Shown here: positions 51,775 to 61,623 of the stretch, piece by piece | How the letters are laid out: each line of letters starts with the position of its first letter | Position numbering within the stretch: position 1 is the first letter of the stretch | Source: Rhodococcoides trifolii | Lineage (GTDB): Bacteria > Actinomycetota > Actinomycetes > Mycobacteriales > Mycobacteriaceae | NCBI RefSeq assembly: GCF_014635345.1 | Contig: NZ_BMCU01000004.1 | Coordinates: 248,001 to 312,000, forward strand | DNA length: 64,000 nt | Reading direction: 5' to 3' | Notes under the pieces: model-generated | The model's input: the letters and a program-made list of their open reading frames with translations, nothing else | Databases searched by the model: none | What the model was told of the DNA's origin: nothing | Translations under genes and position numbers: made by a program

Positions 51775-52857
51775 GTGGTTGAGACGAAGAGCAACTTCGG
51801 CGGCGCGGTCGACTGGTCGCTCGCGGCCACCGTCGGAGCCAAGCTGGCCCCCGCGGGCCCGAGGACGTCCCGGTACACCGCCGATGCAGCGCTGGCCGAG
51901 CTCGCCGAGGCGTCGAAACGCGCCGAAGGCCCCGTGCGAGACGTCACCGGACTGGCCGACGGACTGCCGGTTCCGGAGGCGATGATTCTGGACCGTCCCG
52001 GTTGGATCAAGGAAGCATCCGCGTCGATGGGCCATCTGATCGGTGCCGACGAGGGCGCCGGAGTGGAGCCTGCGGAACAACCCGACAGGAAGTCGGGCGG
52101 CGGTTTTCTCGGGGGGAAGCCTGCAGGTGTGCAGGCCGGAGCCATGCTCGCGTTTCTTTCCACTGCCATTCTCGGCCAGTACGACCCGTTCACCGGACCG
52201 AACGGAACGTTATTGCTCGTCACGCCCAACATCATCTTGGTGGAGCGGTCGCTTCGGTTGCAGCCGAGCGACTTTCGGCTGTGGGTCTGTCTGCACGAAG
52301 TGACGCATCGAGTGCAGTTCTCGTCGTCGCCGTGGCTCGCCGGGTACATGAAGGACTGCGTCGCCACGCTGAGTGACGGAGTGGACGAGCCGTTCGGGGA
52401 CGTGATCGGACGGTTGTCCACTGCGTTGCGGCAGCGATCGAGCGGGCAGGCGGATCCGTCGAGCAAGGGAATCGTCGGCCTGCTCCGGGCCACCCAGGCC
52501 GAGCCGCAGCGCGAAGCCCTCGACCGGTTGCTGATGCTCGGAACCCTGCTCGAAGGGCACGCCGACCACGTCATGGATGCGGTCGGTCCGGCCGTGGTGC
52601 CCACGGTGGCATCTATCCGTAAAGCCTTCGACAGCAGGCGAACTCGCAAACAGAACCCGCTGCAGCGCCTGATCAAGATGCTGCTCGGGATGGACGCCAA
52701 GATGGCGCAGTACGTGCGCGGCAAGGCGTTCGTCGACGCAGTGGTCGCGGCGGTGGGCATGGAACGGTTCAACACCGTGTGGACCGACGCCACCACGCTG
52801 CCGCGCATCTCGGAGATCGACGACCCGGATGCGTGGATTCGCCGAGTCCTGGGCTGA
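51775..52857 (+). CDS. Zinc-dependent metalloprotease, DUF2342 (Rv3626c-like)
   Basis: GTG at 51775; 360 residues. The zinc motif is HEVTHRVQF near residue 172, with the downstream glutamate in LLEGHADHVMD near 263. Annotated elsewhere as F420-biosynthesis-associated or as a zicin-type protease; substrate unknown. Residues about 96-106 (GVEPAEQPDRK) are encoded by a dispersed repeat copy that appears to be an insertion in a loop. The stop overlaps the tilS start (TGATG). Confidence 0.88.
   Translation: MVETKSNFGGAVDWSLAATVGAKLAPAGPRTSRYTADAALAELAEASKRAEGPVRDVTGLADGLPVPEAMILDRPGWIKEASASMGHLIGADEGAGVEPAEQPDRKSGGGFLGGKPAGVQAGAMLAFLSTAILGQYDPFTGPNGTLLLVTPNIILVERSLRLQPSDFRLWVCLHEVTHRVQFSSSPWLAGYMKDCVATLSDGVDEPFGDVIGRLSTALRQRSSGQADPSSKGIVGLLRATQAEPQREALDRLLMLGTLLEGHADHVMDAVGPAVVPTVASIRKAFDSRRTRKQNPLQRLIKMLLGMDAKMAQYVRGKAFVDAVVAAVGMERFNTVWTDATTLPRISEIDDPDAWIRRVLG
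52060..52078 (+). repeat. Dispersed repeat GGAGTGGAGCCTGCGGAAC, internal copy
   Basis: An exact 19-bp match to the core of the pair at 44411-44471, here inside the metalloprotease gene and in the same reading phase (V-E-P-A-E), encoding a short loop insertion. Confidence 0.8.
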
Positions 52858-53885
52858 TGGTTCTGCCGGAAGGTCCTGCGCTGCACGGCATCCGGCTCGC
52901 TGTCCGATCGTGGTTGCGTGAGCACGGTGTGGACGAGGTGGTCGTCGCGCTGTCCGGCGGCGCCGACTCCCTGGCTCTGACCGCGGCGGCGGTGGCCGAA
53001 GCGTCGCAGGTGCTCGCCGTCGTCGTCGACCACGGGTTGCAAGAGGGGTCGGACCTCGTTGCCGCCTCCGCTGCACAAACGGCGCGTGAGTTCGGTTGTC
53101 GCGCAGCCGAAGTCGTGACCGTGAATGTGAGCGGGTCCGGTGGGCCCGAGGCGTCGGCACGTCGCGCCCGGTACGCGGCGCTCGATCGGGCCCGCGCCGG
53201 TGCGCCGGTTCTGCTGGGGCACACGCTCGACGACCAGGCCGAGACCGTCGTGCTCGGTCTCGGACGAGGGTCGGGGCCGCGCTCGATCCGCGGGATGGCG
53301 TCGTACGACCCGCCGTGGGGCCGACCGCTGCTCGGAGTGCGCCGCGAGCGGACACACGCGGCCTGCGCGGAGTTGGGCGTTGCGCCGTGGGAGGACCCGC
53401 ACAACTCCGATCCCGCGTACACCCGGGTGCGCCTTCGACGCGAGGTACTGCCGCTGCTCGAAGACGTGTTGGCCGGCGGCGTCGCCGAGGCGCTGGCCCG
53501 GACCGCCGCGCAGCTGCGGGAGGACGGCGAGGTGCTCGACGGGTGGGCGGCCGACGTTCTTACGGCGGCGAGTCGGGGCAGCGACCTGGACTTCGACGAC
53601 CTCGACATCGGCGCCCTCGAAGCGGTCCCCTCGGCCGTGCGTCGACGGGTCGTCCGGTTGTGGCTGCTCGCGGGCGGGGCGACGGCGGTGACGGCCGGCC
53701 AGTTGCAGTCGGTGGACGATCTGGTGGGGCGGTGGCGTGGGCAGGGAGAGGTTGCGGTGGCGGGTAGGCCGGAGGCCGGTCGGGATTCAGCGGGTAGGCC
53801 GGAGGCCGGTCGGGATTTGTTCAGGTTGGTCGTGTCCCGCAGGCATGGCAGGCTGACGCTCGGAAAGTCTGCTGCCGCGCTCTGA
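52857..53885 (+). CDS. tilS: tRNA(Ile)-lysidine synthase
   Basis: ATG at 52857; 342 residues. The PP-loop SGGADSLAL is near residue 33, followed by VVVDHGL and LLGHTLDDQAETVVLGLGRGSG, with NSDPAYTRVRLR as the C-terminal conserved block. It modifies C34 of tRNA-Ile(CAU) to lysidine and is essential. Near the C-terminus a 10-residue unit (AGRPEAGRD) is present twice, written by two tandem copies of a dispersed repeat. Confidence 0.94.
   Translation: MVLPEGPALHGIRLAVRSWLREHGVDEVVVALSGGADSLALTAAAVAEASQVLAVVVDHGLQEGSDLVAASAAQTAREFGCRAAEVVTVNVSGSGGPEASARRARYAALDRARAGAPVLLGHTLDDQAETVVLGLGRGSGPRSIRGMASYDPPWGRPLLGVRRERTHAACAELGVAPWEDPHNSDPAYTRVRLRREVLPLLEDVLAGGVAEALARTAAQLREDGEVLDGWAADVLTAASRGSDLDFDDLDIGALEAVPSAVRRRVVRLWLLAGGATAVTAGQLQSVDDLVGRWRGQGEVAVAGRPEAGRDSAGRPEAGRDLFRLVVSRRHGRLTLGKSAAAL
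53761..53817 (+). repeat. Tandem pair of dispersed repeat GGCCGGAGGCCGGTCGGG in tilS
   Basis: CGGGTAGGCCGGAGGCCGGT plus CGGGATT occurs at 53761-53787 and 53791-53817, a 30-bp period that preserves the reading frame and yields AGRPEAGRD twice. Confidence 0.85.
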
Positions 53886-53897
53886 AGGGAACCCGCC

Positions 53898-54452
53898 GTG
53901 TACGAGGGCGACATCGCATCGGTCCTTATCTCCGAGGAAGAGATCGAGAAGCGGATCGGGGAGCTGGCCGAGGAAGTCGCCAAGCGGTACCCCGTCGGCG
54001 CACCCGAGGGCGATTTGCTGCTGGTGGGCGTTCTCAAGGGCGCCATCATGTTCATGACCGATTTCGCGCGAGCGCTGCCGATCCCGACTCAGCTCGAGTT
54101 CATGGCCGTCAGTTCCTATGGGTCGTCGACGTCGTCGTCGGGTGTGGTGCGGATCCTCAAGGACCTCGACCGCGACATTCACGGCCGGAACGTGCTGATC
54201 GTGGAGGACATCATCGACTCCGGTTTGACGCTGTCCTGGCTCAAGCGCAACCTCGCGACCCGACAGCCCGCCTCCCTCGAGGTGGTGACGCTCCTGCGCA
54301 AGCCCGACGCGATCAAGGTCGACGTCGAGGTGGCGAACGTGGGATTCGACATTCCGAACGAATTCGTCGTCGGATACGGGCTCGACTACAACGAGCGGTA
54401 CCGAGACCTTCCTTACATCGGAACACTCGAACCCAAGGTGTACGGCGGCTGA
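53898..54452 (+). CDS. hpt: Hypoxanthine phosphoribosyltransferase
   Basis: GTG at 53898, 12 bp after tilS; 184 residues. The PRPP-binding motif [14 protein letters not shown] is near residue 102, the flexible loop SSYGSST near 74, and [12 protein letters not shown] near 48 holds the pyrophosphate loop. Salvages hypoxanthine and guanine. Its position between tilS and ftsH is conserved in many bacteria. Confidence 0.95.
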   Translation: MYEGDIASVLISEEEIEKRIGELAEEVAKRYPVGAPEGDLLLVGVLKGAIMFMTDFARALPIPTQLEFMAVSSYGSSTSSSGVVRILKDLDRDIHGRNVLIVEDIIDSGLTLSWLKRNLATRQPASLEVVTLLRKPDAIKVDVEVANVGFDIPNEFVVGYGLDYNERYRDLPYIGTLEPKVYGG

Positions 54453-54467
54453 ACTGCTCCCTTTCTG

Positions 54468-54530
54468 CGGTGATCACGGCCGTATGGCTCGATTTCACCG
54501 CGCAAGTGAGCAATTTTGCCGTGATCACCG
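54468..54530. repeat. Widely spaced 13-bp inverted repeat between hpt and ftsH
   Basis: CGGTGATCACGGC (54468-54480) and GCCGTGATCACCG (54518-54530) are perfect complements, 37 bp apart. Each arm holds the palindrome TGATCA. There is no T-run after it. It begins 15 bp after the hpt stop, so it may be a terminator stem or a regulator site for ftsH. The rest of the 259-bp gap shows no coding frame I trust. Confidence 0.55.
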
Positions 54531-54711
54531 AATGTGGGGTGACGGCGGCGGGAACCGGAACGGGTTCGTCGGGCGTTGAACCAACTAGTGAACCGCATTT
54601 CCTCCGCGGATCCCTGCGCACCGACGCGTCGGTCACCGTTCGCGGTAACCTGATATGTCCGGTGCGTAGCCGACTCACGCACACCGAACTGCCACCGAGG
54701 GCGACGCACGT

Positions 54712-57354
54712 ATGAATCGCAAGACCGTATTCCGCAACCTGGCGATCGTCGCCGCCGTTCTGTTGGTCATCTTCGCCTTCAGTTACTTCGGGAACACCAC
54801 CCGCGACTGGAAGAACGTCGACACCTCCGTTGCGATCACGCAGCTCGACAACCAGAACGTCGACAAGGCGCAGATCGACGACCGCGAGCAAGCCGTTCGA
54901 CTGACGTTGAAGAACGGTGACTCGACGGACGGCGACACGCAGATCATCGCCAAGTACCCCGATTCGGTGTCCGGCCAGATCTTCGACAAGGTGGCGGCGT
55001 CGGGCGCGCAGAGCTACAACACGACGGTCACCACCGAGAGCTGGTGGACGTCCATCCTGGTCTTCCTGCTGCCCATGATCATCCTGCTCGGGCTCTTCGT
55101 CTTCGTGATGGGTCGCATGCAGGGCGGGGGACGCGGCGGCGTGATGGGCTTCGGCAAGTCGAAGGCCAAGCAGCTCACCAAGGACATGCCCAAGACCACG
55201 TTCGCCGACGTCGCGGGCGCGGACGAAGCCGTCGAAGAGCTGTACGAGATCAAGGACTTCCTGCAGAACCCGTCGCGCTACCAGGCGCTCGGCGCCAAGA
55301 TCCCGCGCGGCGTGCTGCTCTACGGCCCTCCCGGAACCGGCAAGACGCTGCTCGCTCGCGCAGTCGCCGGTGAGGCGGGTGTCCCGTTCTTCACCATCTC
55401 CGGCTCGGACTTCGTCGAGATGTTCGTCGGTGTCGGCGCGTCACGTGTGCGCGACCTGTTCGAGCAGGCGAAGCAGAACAGTCCCTGCATCATCTTCGTC
55501 GACGAGATCGACGCCGTCGGCCGCCAGCGCGGCGCCGGCATGGGCGGCGGGCACGACGAGCGCGAGCAGACGCTCAACCAGCTGCTCGTGGAGATGGACG
55601 GCTTCGGTGAGCGCACCGGCGTCATCCTCATCGCCGCCACCAACCGCCCCGACATTCTCGATCCGGCGCTTCTGCGCCCGGGCCGCTTCGACCGGCAGAT
55701 CCCGGTCGGCGCGCCCGACCTCGCCGGCCGTCGCGCCATCCTCAAGGTGCATTCGAAGGGCAAGCCGATCGCGCAGGACGCAGACCTCGAAGGTCTCGCG
55801 AAGCGCACCGTCGGAATGTCCGGTGCCGATCTGGCGAACGTCATCAACGAGGCTGCGCTGCTCACGGCCCGTGAGAACGGAACCGTCGTCACCGAGGCTG
55901 CGCTCGAGGAATCCGTCGACCGTGTGGTGGGCGGACCCCGTCGCAAGAGCCGGATCATCAGCGAGCACGAGAAGAAGATCACGGCGTACCACGAGGGTGG
56001 GCACACGCTCGCCGCGTGGGCCATGCCCGACATCGAGCCGGTCTACAAGGTCACCATCCTCGCCCGCGGGCGCACCGGCGGACACGCCATGACGGTGCCC
56101 GAGGACGACAAGGGCCTGATGACGCGCTCGGAAATGATCGCTCGCCTGGTCATGGCCATGGGTGGACGCGCGGCAGAGGAACTCGTGTTCCACGAGCCGA
56201 CCACCGGCGCGTCGTCGGATATCGATCAGGCGACGAAGATCGCCCGCGCCATGGTCACCGAGTACGGCATGAGCTCCAAGCTCGGCGCCGTGCGCTACGG
56301 CCAGGAGCAGGGCGACCCGTTCCTCGGCCGCTCGATGGGTCAGCAGGCGGATTACTCGCACGAGGTCGCCAAGGAGATCGACGGCGAGGTGCGCAACCTC
56401 ATCGAGGCCGCTCACACCGAGGCGTGGTCCATCCTGAACGACTATCGCGATGTTCTCGACGTCTTGGCCACCGAGCTTCTCGAGCGCGAGACGCTCACCC
56501 GCAAGGACCTCGAGAAGATCTTCACCGGCGTCGAAAAGCGTCCGCGGATCACCGCGTTCAACGACTTCGGCGATCGCATTCCGTCGACGAAGCCGCCGGT
56601 CAAGACGCCGCGCGAACTCGCGCTGGAACGCGGGGAAACGTGGCCTCCGGTCTCGGTCGTCAAGGAGCCCAGCTACGCGTCTGCTCCGCAGGCACCCGCC
56701 GAGCATCGCAACGGCAATGGCGGCTACTCCAACGGCGGCAATTCGAACGGCGGCAATTCGAACGGCGGGGGTGCCCATTCGAACGGAAACGGCTACTCCG
56801 GCCCGCCGAACGGCGGCGGCTATCAGAACGGCGGACAGAACGGCGGCGGTGGCTACCCGAGGCCGCACGGCTCGATGCCGGACTACGGCGCGCCCGCTGG
56901 GTGGTCTGCACCCGGTTGGCCGCCGCGTGATTCCGACGACTCCGCCCGTGGCGGTTTCACCGAGCCGCCGCAGCCCCGCGAGCCCCAGACCCGCGAGCCT
57001 CAGTACCCGCAGGCTCCGTACGGCGGTGGACCGAACGGACAGCCGACCTACGGTGAGCCCCAGTACGGACAGCCGCAGTACGGACAGCCGTACGGTCAAC
57101 CCCAGTACGGACAGCCCCAGAACGGTGGGTCCCAGAACGGTGGGCCACAGTACGGTGGGCCCCAGAACGGGCAGCCGGACTATGGCGACTACCGGCAGCC
57201 GCCCGCACAGCCCGGTTACGTTCAGCCCGAGCCCCACCCCGGCGACGAGCAGCCGCGGTGGCAGCCACCAGCCGACGAAGGCGACGACGGCACGGCGGGG
57301 AGGCCGGAGTCCGGTCGGGAAACGCAGCGATGGGACCGTCCGGACGGGCGCTGA
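54712..57354 (+). CDS. ftsH: ATP-dependent zinc metalloprotease FtsH
   Basis: ATG at 54712; 880 residues, against about 760 in M. tuberculosis and 644 in E. coli. Two membrane helices (about 8-26 and 110-130), the AAA domain with Walker A GPPGTGKT at 205-212, Walker B IIFVDEID, and the second region of homology; the zinc site HEGGH is at 427-431. After about residue 640 a 240-residue tail is very rich in Gly, Asn, Gln, Pro and Tyr with repeats such as QYGQP and NGGNS. It degrades membrane and regulatory proteins. The tail also carries one dispersed repeat. Confidence 0.96.
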   Translation: MNRKTVFRNLAIVAAVLLVIFAFSYFGNTTRDWKNVDTSVAITQLDNQNVDKAQIDDREQAVRLTLKNGDSTDGDTQIIAKYPDSVSGQIFDKVAASGAQSYNTTVTTESWWTSILVFLLPMIILLGLFVFVMGRMQGGGRGGVMGFGKSKAKQLTKDMPKTTFADVAGADEAVEELYEIKDFLQNPSRYQALGAKIPRGVLLYGPPGTGKTLLARAVAGEAGVPFFTISGSDFVEMFVGVGASRVRDLFEQAKQNSPCIIFVDEIDAVGRQRGAGMGGGHDEREQTLNQLLVEMDGFGERTGVILIAATNRPDILDPALLRPGRFDRQIPVGAPDLAGRRAILKVHSKGKPIAQDADLEGLAKRTVGMSGADLANVINEAALLTARENGTVVTEAALEESVDRVVGGPRRKSRIISEHEKKITAYHEGGHTLAAWAMPDIEPVYKVTILARGRTGGHAMTVPEDDKGLMTRSEMIARLVMAMGGRAAEELVFHEPTTGASSDIDQATKIARAMVTEYGMSSKLGAVRYGQEQGDPFLGRSMGQQADYSHEVAKEIDGEVRNLIEAAHTEAWSILNDYRDVLDVLATELLERETLTRKDLEKIFTGVEKRPRITAFNDFGDRIPSTKPPVKTPRELALERGETWPPVSVVKEPSYASAPQAPAEHRNGNGGYSNGGNSNGGNSNGGGAHSNGNGYSGPPNGGGYQNGGQNGGGGYPRPHGSMPDYGAPAGWSAPGWPPRDSDDSARGGFTEPPQPREPQTREPQYPQAPYGGGPNGQPTYGEPQYGQPQYGQPYGQPQYGQPQNGGSQNGGPQYGGPQNGQPDYGDYRQPPAQPGYVQPEPHPGDEQPRWQPPADEGDDGTAGRPESGRETQRWDRPDGR
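57301..57320 (+). repeat. Dispersed repeat, GGCCGGAGGCCGGTCGGG family, variant in ftsH
   Basis: AGGCCGGAGTCCGGTCGGGA near the 3' end of ftsH differs by one base in the core from the copies at 1571 and in tilS, and encodes GRPESGRE. Confidence 0.7.
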
Positions 57355-57431
57355 CGCCGGGTAGTCGGTGAAACCTGTTTCAGGACAGTCGATCTGGGCT
57401 CGAAACCCAGTTGTCGAAAGGGTACGTACAC

Positions 57432-58049
57432 GTGACCATCAACGAGGTCGAGACCGAGCCTCTGTCAATCTCGTCGGGAAAGCCGTTCGATCAGGCGCGA
57501 GCCGAAGCGGCGGTCCGAGAGCTACTGCTCGCCGTCGGTGAGGACCCGGAACGGGAGGGTCTGCGCGACACACCTGCCCGTGTCGCCAGGTCCTACCGAG
57601 AAGTGTTCGGCGGCTTGTTCACCGATCCGGATGCGGTGCTGAACACCACGTTCGACGAGGCCCATCAAGAACTGGTGATGGTTCGCGACATCCCGATGTA
57701 CTCCACCTGCGAGCACCACCTCGTGTCGTTCCACGGGGTGGCGCACGTCGGGTACATCCCGGGCCCGTCCGGTCGGGTCACGGGGTTGTCGAAACTGGCC
57801 CGTGTCGTGGACCTCTACGCCAAGCGTCCGCAGGTCCAGGAACGTCTGACCACTCAGATCGCCGACGCTCTCGTGCGCAAGCTCGAACCGCGGGGAGCCA
57901 TCGTGGTCATCGAAGCCGAGCACCTCTGCATGGCCATGCGCGGTATCCGCAAGCCGGGCGCGTCCACCACCACGTCGGCGGTTCGCGGCATCTTCAAGTC
58001 CAGCGCAGTTTCCCGTTCCGAGGCGTTGGACCTGATACTGCGTAAGTGA
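57432..58049 (+). CDS. folE: GTP cyclohydrolase I
   Basis: GTG at 57432 follows GAAAGGG; an in-frame TTG at 57411 is less likely. 205 residues. The zinc ligands are in YSTCEHHL and HLCMAMRG, and [23 protein letters not shown] is the family core. It makes dihydroneopterin triphosphate from GTP. A short stem CTGGG/CCCAG (57394-57410) lies in the 77-bp leader. First gene of the folate operon folE-folP-folB-folK. Confidence 0.96.
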   Translation: MTINEVETEPLSISSGKPFDQARAEAAVRELLLAVGEDPEREGLRDTPARVARSYREVFGGLFTDPDAVLNTTFDEAHQELVMVRDIPMYSTCEHHLVSFHGVAHVGYIPGPSGRVTGLSKLARVVDLYAKRPQVQERLTTQIADALVRKLEPRGAIVVIEAEHLCMAMRGIRKPGASTTTSAVRGIFKSSAVSRSEALDLILRK

Positions 58050-58888
58050 TCGACACAGCGCTGCCCAGGCCCGGACGTCCGGTGGTGATGGGTGTTCTGA
58101 ACGTGACCAGCGATTCGTTCTCGGACGGCGGTCGCTACCTGGACACCTCGGCGGCCGTCGCGCACGGTCTCGAGCTGTACCGAGCAGGCGTCGACATCGT
58201 CGACGTGGGTGGTGAGTCGACCAGGCCCGGTGCGTCGCGGGTCGATCCGGACGTGGAAGCCGCCCGTGTCGTACCGGTGATCACCGAATTGTCCGCGGCC
58301 GGTGTTCGCGTCAGCGTCGACACGATGCGGGCATCCGTCGCGTCGGCCGCCGTGAACGCCGGTGCGGCACTGGTGAACGACGTGTCCGGAGGTCGCGCCG
58401 ATCCGGCGATGGCGTCCGTCGTCGCCGACGCCGGGTTGCCGTGGATTCTCATGCACTGGCGATCCAGTACGGACTGGGTGCACCGAGGTGGGGCCGAAGC
58501 GTACGACGATGTCGTGAACGACGTCCGACGCGAATTGCTCGAGCAAGCCGACCTGGCATTGGCGGCGGGGGTGAGTGCCGACCGAATTGTGCTCGACCCC
58601 GGCCTCGGGTTCGCGAAGAACGCCGAACACAATTGGCAACTGCTGCGCGGGCTGAGGCTGCTCGTCGACACCGAATTCCCGATCCTGGTCGGGGCCTCGC
58701 GCAAGCGTTTCCTCGGGACTCTGCTGGCCGGCCCGGACGGGACGCCCCGCCCACCGCACGAGCGAGACGTCGCCACCGCCACCATCTCCGTGCTGGCGGC
58801 CCAGCGCGGTGCGTGGGGCATCCGGGTGCACGACGCAGTAGCGACGCTCGACGCACTGGCCGTAAACCGCGAATGGAACGAGGCGTGA
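58046..58888 (+). CDS. folP: Dihydropteroate synthase
   Basis: GTG at 58046 overlaps folE by 4 bp; 280 residues. [16 protein letters not shown] near 13 and [12 protein letters not shown] near 52 are the two signature loops; VSVDTMRA and DPGLGFAKN and ASRKRFLG complete the pterin and pABA sites. Joins pABA to the pterin; the sulfonamide target. Stop overlaps folB. Confidence 0.96.
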   Translation: MIDTALPRPGRPVVMGVLNVTSDSFSDGGRYLDTSAAVAHGLELYRAGVDIVDVGGESTRPGASRVDPDVEAARVVPVITELSAAGVRVSVDTMRASVASAAVNAGAALVNDVSGGRADPAMASVVADAGLPWILMHWRSSTDWVHRGGAEAYDDVVNDVRRELLEQADLALAAGVSADRIVLDPGLGFAKNAEHNWQLLRGLRLLVDTEFPILVGASRKRFLGTLLAGPDGTPRPPHERDVATATISVLAAQRGAWGIRVHDAVATLDALAVNREWNEA

Positions 58889-59253
58889 TGACAGATCGAA
58901 TCGAGCTGCGTGGGTTGACGGTTCGCGGCAACCACGGAGTCTTCGACCACGAGAAGCGCGACGGTCAGGACTTCCTGATCGACATCGTGGTGTGGATGGA
59001 CCTCGCGCCCGCCGGGGCGTCCGACGATCTGACGGACACGCTGCACTACGGCGAACTCGCCGAGGCGGCGGCAGCCATCGTGGCGGGACCGCCGTACGAC
59101 CTGATCGAGACCGTCGCCGGGAAGATCGCCGACGGAGTCCTCACCGACTCGAGGGTGGACCGCGTCGAGGTGACGGTGCACAAACCGTCGGCGCCCATTG
59201 CGTTGACCTTTGCCGATGTCGCGGTGGTCGTCGTCCGAGATCGTCCCCGGTGA
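58888..59253 (+). CDS. folB: Dihydroneopterin aldolase
   Basis: ATG at 58888 (a GTG lies just before it); 121 residues. [20 protein letters not shown] holds the catalytic-site region, and [14 protein letters not shown] the conserved Glu. Produces 6-hydroxymethyl-dihydropterin. It overlaps both neighbours by a few bases, so the four folate genes are translated as one unit. Confidence 0.95.
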   Translation: MTDRIELRGLTVRGNHGVFDHEKRDGQDFLIDIVVWMDLAPAGASDDLTDTLHYGELAEAAAAIVAGPPYDLIETVAGKIADGVLTDSRVDRVEVTVHKPSAPIALTFADVAVVVVRDRPR

Positions 59254-59747
59254 AGGCCGTTCTGTCGATCGGCAGCAACGTGGGCGACAGCCTCGCTCAT
59301 CTGCAGTCGGTCCTCGACGACCTCGGTGACGCTGCCACCGCGGTCTCCGCTGTGTACTCGACGGAGCCGTGGGGCGGGGTCGAGCAACAGGATTTCCTCA
59401 ACGCCGTCGTGCTCGTGGAGGAGAACAACACCGATTGCTGGGGTTGGCTCCGCCGCGGGCAGTCACTCGAACAGGCCGCGCAGCGCACGCGCCTACAGCA
59501 CTGGGGTCCGCGGAGTCTGGACGTGGACGTGGTCGTCTGCGACGACGTGCGCAGCGACGACCCCGAGCTCGTCCTGCCGCACCCCCACGCGCACGAACGG
59601 GCGTTCGTGCTGGTGCCGTGGTTGGATGTCGACCCGGCGGCGGCTCTGGGTGCCGTGCCCGTCGCCGATCTGCTCGCGGCGCTTCCGGAGGCCGACCGAC
59701 GTGGCGTCCGGCGGACGAATCTCGTTCTGGTCAGGAAGCCATCGTGA
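59250..59747 (+). CDS. folK: HPPK, 6-hydroxymethyl-dihydropterin pyrophosphokinase
   Basis: GTG at 59250 overlaps folB; 165 residues. [15 protein letters not shown] at the start, then [31 protein letters not shown] with the magnesium-binding Asp pair, and [16 protein letters not shown]. Supplies the substrate for FolP. Confidence 0.95.
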   Translation: MKAVLSIGSNVGDSLAHLQSVLDDLGDAATAVSAVYSTEPWGGVEQQDFLNAVVLVEENNTDCWGWLRRGQSLEQAAQRTRLQHWGPRSLDVDVVVCDDVRSDDPELVLPHPHAHERAFVLVPWLDVDPAAALGAVPVADLLAALPEADRRGVRRTNLVLVRKPS

Positions 59748-60211
59748 CACCGACTCGGGTTCGCGACCTGCTCGGACTCTTCGCCGTTGCGGCCGTCGCC
59801 GCCTGGATCGTGGTGCGCGTGGCGTACGGGTCGCTTCCGCCGATCTCGGTGGTAGCGGCGTCGTCGCTGTTCCCCGTGGCGGTGTTGGTGATCGTGCTCG
59901 CGTTCGTCATCCGCAATCGCGTTCGGAACCGACGTGTCGGGGACGGCCCGAACCAGCTGCACCCCATCACGGTGGCCCGGTCGGTTGCGCTGGCGAAAGC
60001 CTCGGCGCTGGTCGGGTCCGCAGCCGCCGGTGTGTGGCTCGGCTTTCTCGTCCACATCGTCCCGCAGCGGGCGACGCTGCGGGCGGCTGCCGCCGACACG
60101 CCCGGCGGGACCGTGGGGCTCGCCGCCGGCGTCGTGCTCGCGGCCGCGGCCCTGTGGCTCGAGCATTGCTGCCGCACCCCCGACGACGAAACGGACAACG
60201 CCGCCACCTGA
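59744..60211 (+). CDS. DUF3180 membrane protein
   Basis: GTG at 59744 overlaps folK; 155 residues. Four hydrophobic helices: about 8-26, 34-52, 85-105 and 122-140, with a short basic loop RNRVRNRRVG. The family is found after folK in actinobacteria (Rv3605c in M. tuberculosis). Function unknown. Confidence 0.85.
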   Translation: MTPTRVRDLLGLFAVAAVAAWIVVRVAYGSLPPISVVAASSLFPVAVLVIVLAFVIRNRVRNRRVGDGPNQLHPITVARSVALAKASALVGSAAAGVWLGFLVHIVPQRATLRAAAADTPGGTVGLAAGVVLAAAALWLEHCCRTPDDETDNAAT

Positions 60212-60284
60212 TTCTTTGTGGCATATCACGTACGTTCGGCGCATTTCTCCGCGGTGGATGACGGAACGATCGGTCTTGTGCCGT

Positions 60285-60290
60285 TACCCT
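60285..60290 (+). promoter_or_regulatory. Candidate -10 box of a leaderless transcript
   Basis: TACCCT lies 7 nt before the ATG at 60298 with no Shine-Dalgarno between them. Confidence 0.35.
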
Positions 60291-60297
60291 GGGATTC

Positions 60298-61485
60298 ATG
60301 ACGGACACCGGTCGCACCAAGGCCACCCGCCGCACTCGGCGCGGTGGCAGCCAAGCGATCATCGCCGCTCTGATCTTTCTCGGTGTCGTCGCGAGCGTCA
60401 TTCTTCTGCTCACCGACAGCGTGCAGTGGCTCCGACTCGGCATCGTGATCGCGTTGTGGGCGGCCATCGTCGGCGCTTTCGCGATGACCAAGTACCGGCG
60501 CGACTCCACTGCGGACCAGGTCAAGGCCCGCGATCTGCAGACCGTCTACGAGCTTCAGCTCGAACGCGAGATCGCCGCGCGCCGCGAGTACGAGCTGGGT
60601 GTGGAAGCTCGCGTGCGCGGTGAGGTGGGCGGCGACTCCTCCGAACTCCGTGCCCTGCGAAACGAGTTGGCGTCGCTGCGACGCAGCCTCGAGATGCTGT
60701 TCGACGGAGCCTTGCCCGAGGATCGAGCCGCCATCGCCGGCGAAGCGATGCGGATGCGCGAGCTCGCCGACCGTTCGTACAGCGGCTATCAGCCGGCGCC
60801 GTCCGGGTTGTACGTGCGCGCGCCCTACGCCACCCCCGCCGACGAGCCCGTCACCGCCGAAACGTCGGTCATCCACGGAGAGTTCGACTCCTCCGGCTCG
60901 TTCCGTCCCGCCCCCGAGTGGATGACGGATGAGTCGGCCGAGGCCGAATCAGGTTCTGCTGCAGACGAAGACGGCATTCCCGAGTTCGACATGCCCTACC
61001 GCGAGCCCGCGCCCTACGAAGCGACGCCCTACCGGTCTGACGCCGAGGAGCCGGAGACGTTCGAGCCCGTGTCGTTCGACGACGACCGGTTCGACGAGAC
61101 GGAGCCTCCGGTGGAAGAGCCGGTGGCGGTGGCTGCCGAACCTGTGGTGGCCGAGCCGGTTGCTGTGGCCCCTGCTGCTGCGACCCCCTCTTCCTCGACC
61201 CTCTCGACGCCCGACTACTCCACCCCGGAGTTCTCGATGCCCGGAGTGACGACGCCCGAGGTAGTGGCTGCGGATCAGGCGACCCCGTCCGCCCCGTCGA
61301 CCGACACCGACGCGCCGGAGTCCGGCAGGCGCTCGCGTCGTCGGGCGGCGGAAAGCGAATCGGCGGACGCCAACGGCGGCGCACATTCGAGCGGTCGGTC
61401 GGTCGCGGACATCCTCGCCGGCATCGGCGGTTCGACGGACAGCGGGACGGCCGAAGTGGGTCGTCGGCGTCGTCGGGCGGATTAA
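60298..61485 (+). CDS. DUF6779-type membrane protein with acidic low-complexity tail
   Basis: ATG at 60298; 395 residues. A basic start (RTKATRRTRRGG) precedes two helices at about 19-37 and 42-62, then a conserved cytoplasmic helix KARDLQTVYELQLEREIAARREYEL. From about residue 170 the chain is Glu/Pro/Ala-rich and ends SGRRSRRRAA and GRRRRRAD. Matches the Rv3604c position in mycobacteria. No enzymatic motif; function unknown. Confidence 0.8.
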   Translation: MTDTGRTKATRRTRRGGSQAIIAALIFLGVVASVILLLTDSVQWLRLGIVIALWAAIVGAFAMTKYRRDSTADQVKARDLQTVYELQLEREIAARREYELGVEARVRGEVGGDSSELRALRNELASLRRSLEMLFDGALPEDRAAIAGEAMRMRELADRSYSGYQPAPSGLYVRAPYATPADEPVTAETSVIHGEFDSSGSFRPAPEWMTDESAEAESGSAADEDGIPEFDMPYREPAPYEATPYRSDAEEPETFEPVSFDDDRFDETEPPVEEPVAVAAEPVVAEPVAVAPAAATPSSSTLSTPDYSTPEFSMPGVTTPEVVAADQATPSAPSTDTDAPESGRRSRRRAAESESADANGGAHSSGRSVADILAGIGGSTDSGTAEVGRRRRRAD

Positions 61486-61623
61486 AGCTCCGCTCCAGTC
61501 AGAGGCCGTGGCGCCCGAGGTGACGTGGGTCTCGCTCGTGGCGTCCGTTCCGCCCCGACCGCTACTGTGGCCGAGAACGTCCGGTACCCGCATGCGGGAC
61601 TGGAACGAACGAGAGGATTGTCG

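Noticed and set aside
57040-57180. Tandem CAGTACGGACAGCC-like repeats
   Set aside because: They encode QYGQP units of the FtsH tail in frame; there is no need to invoke a separate element.
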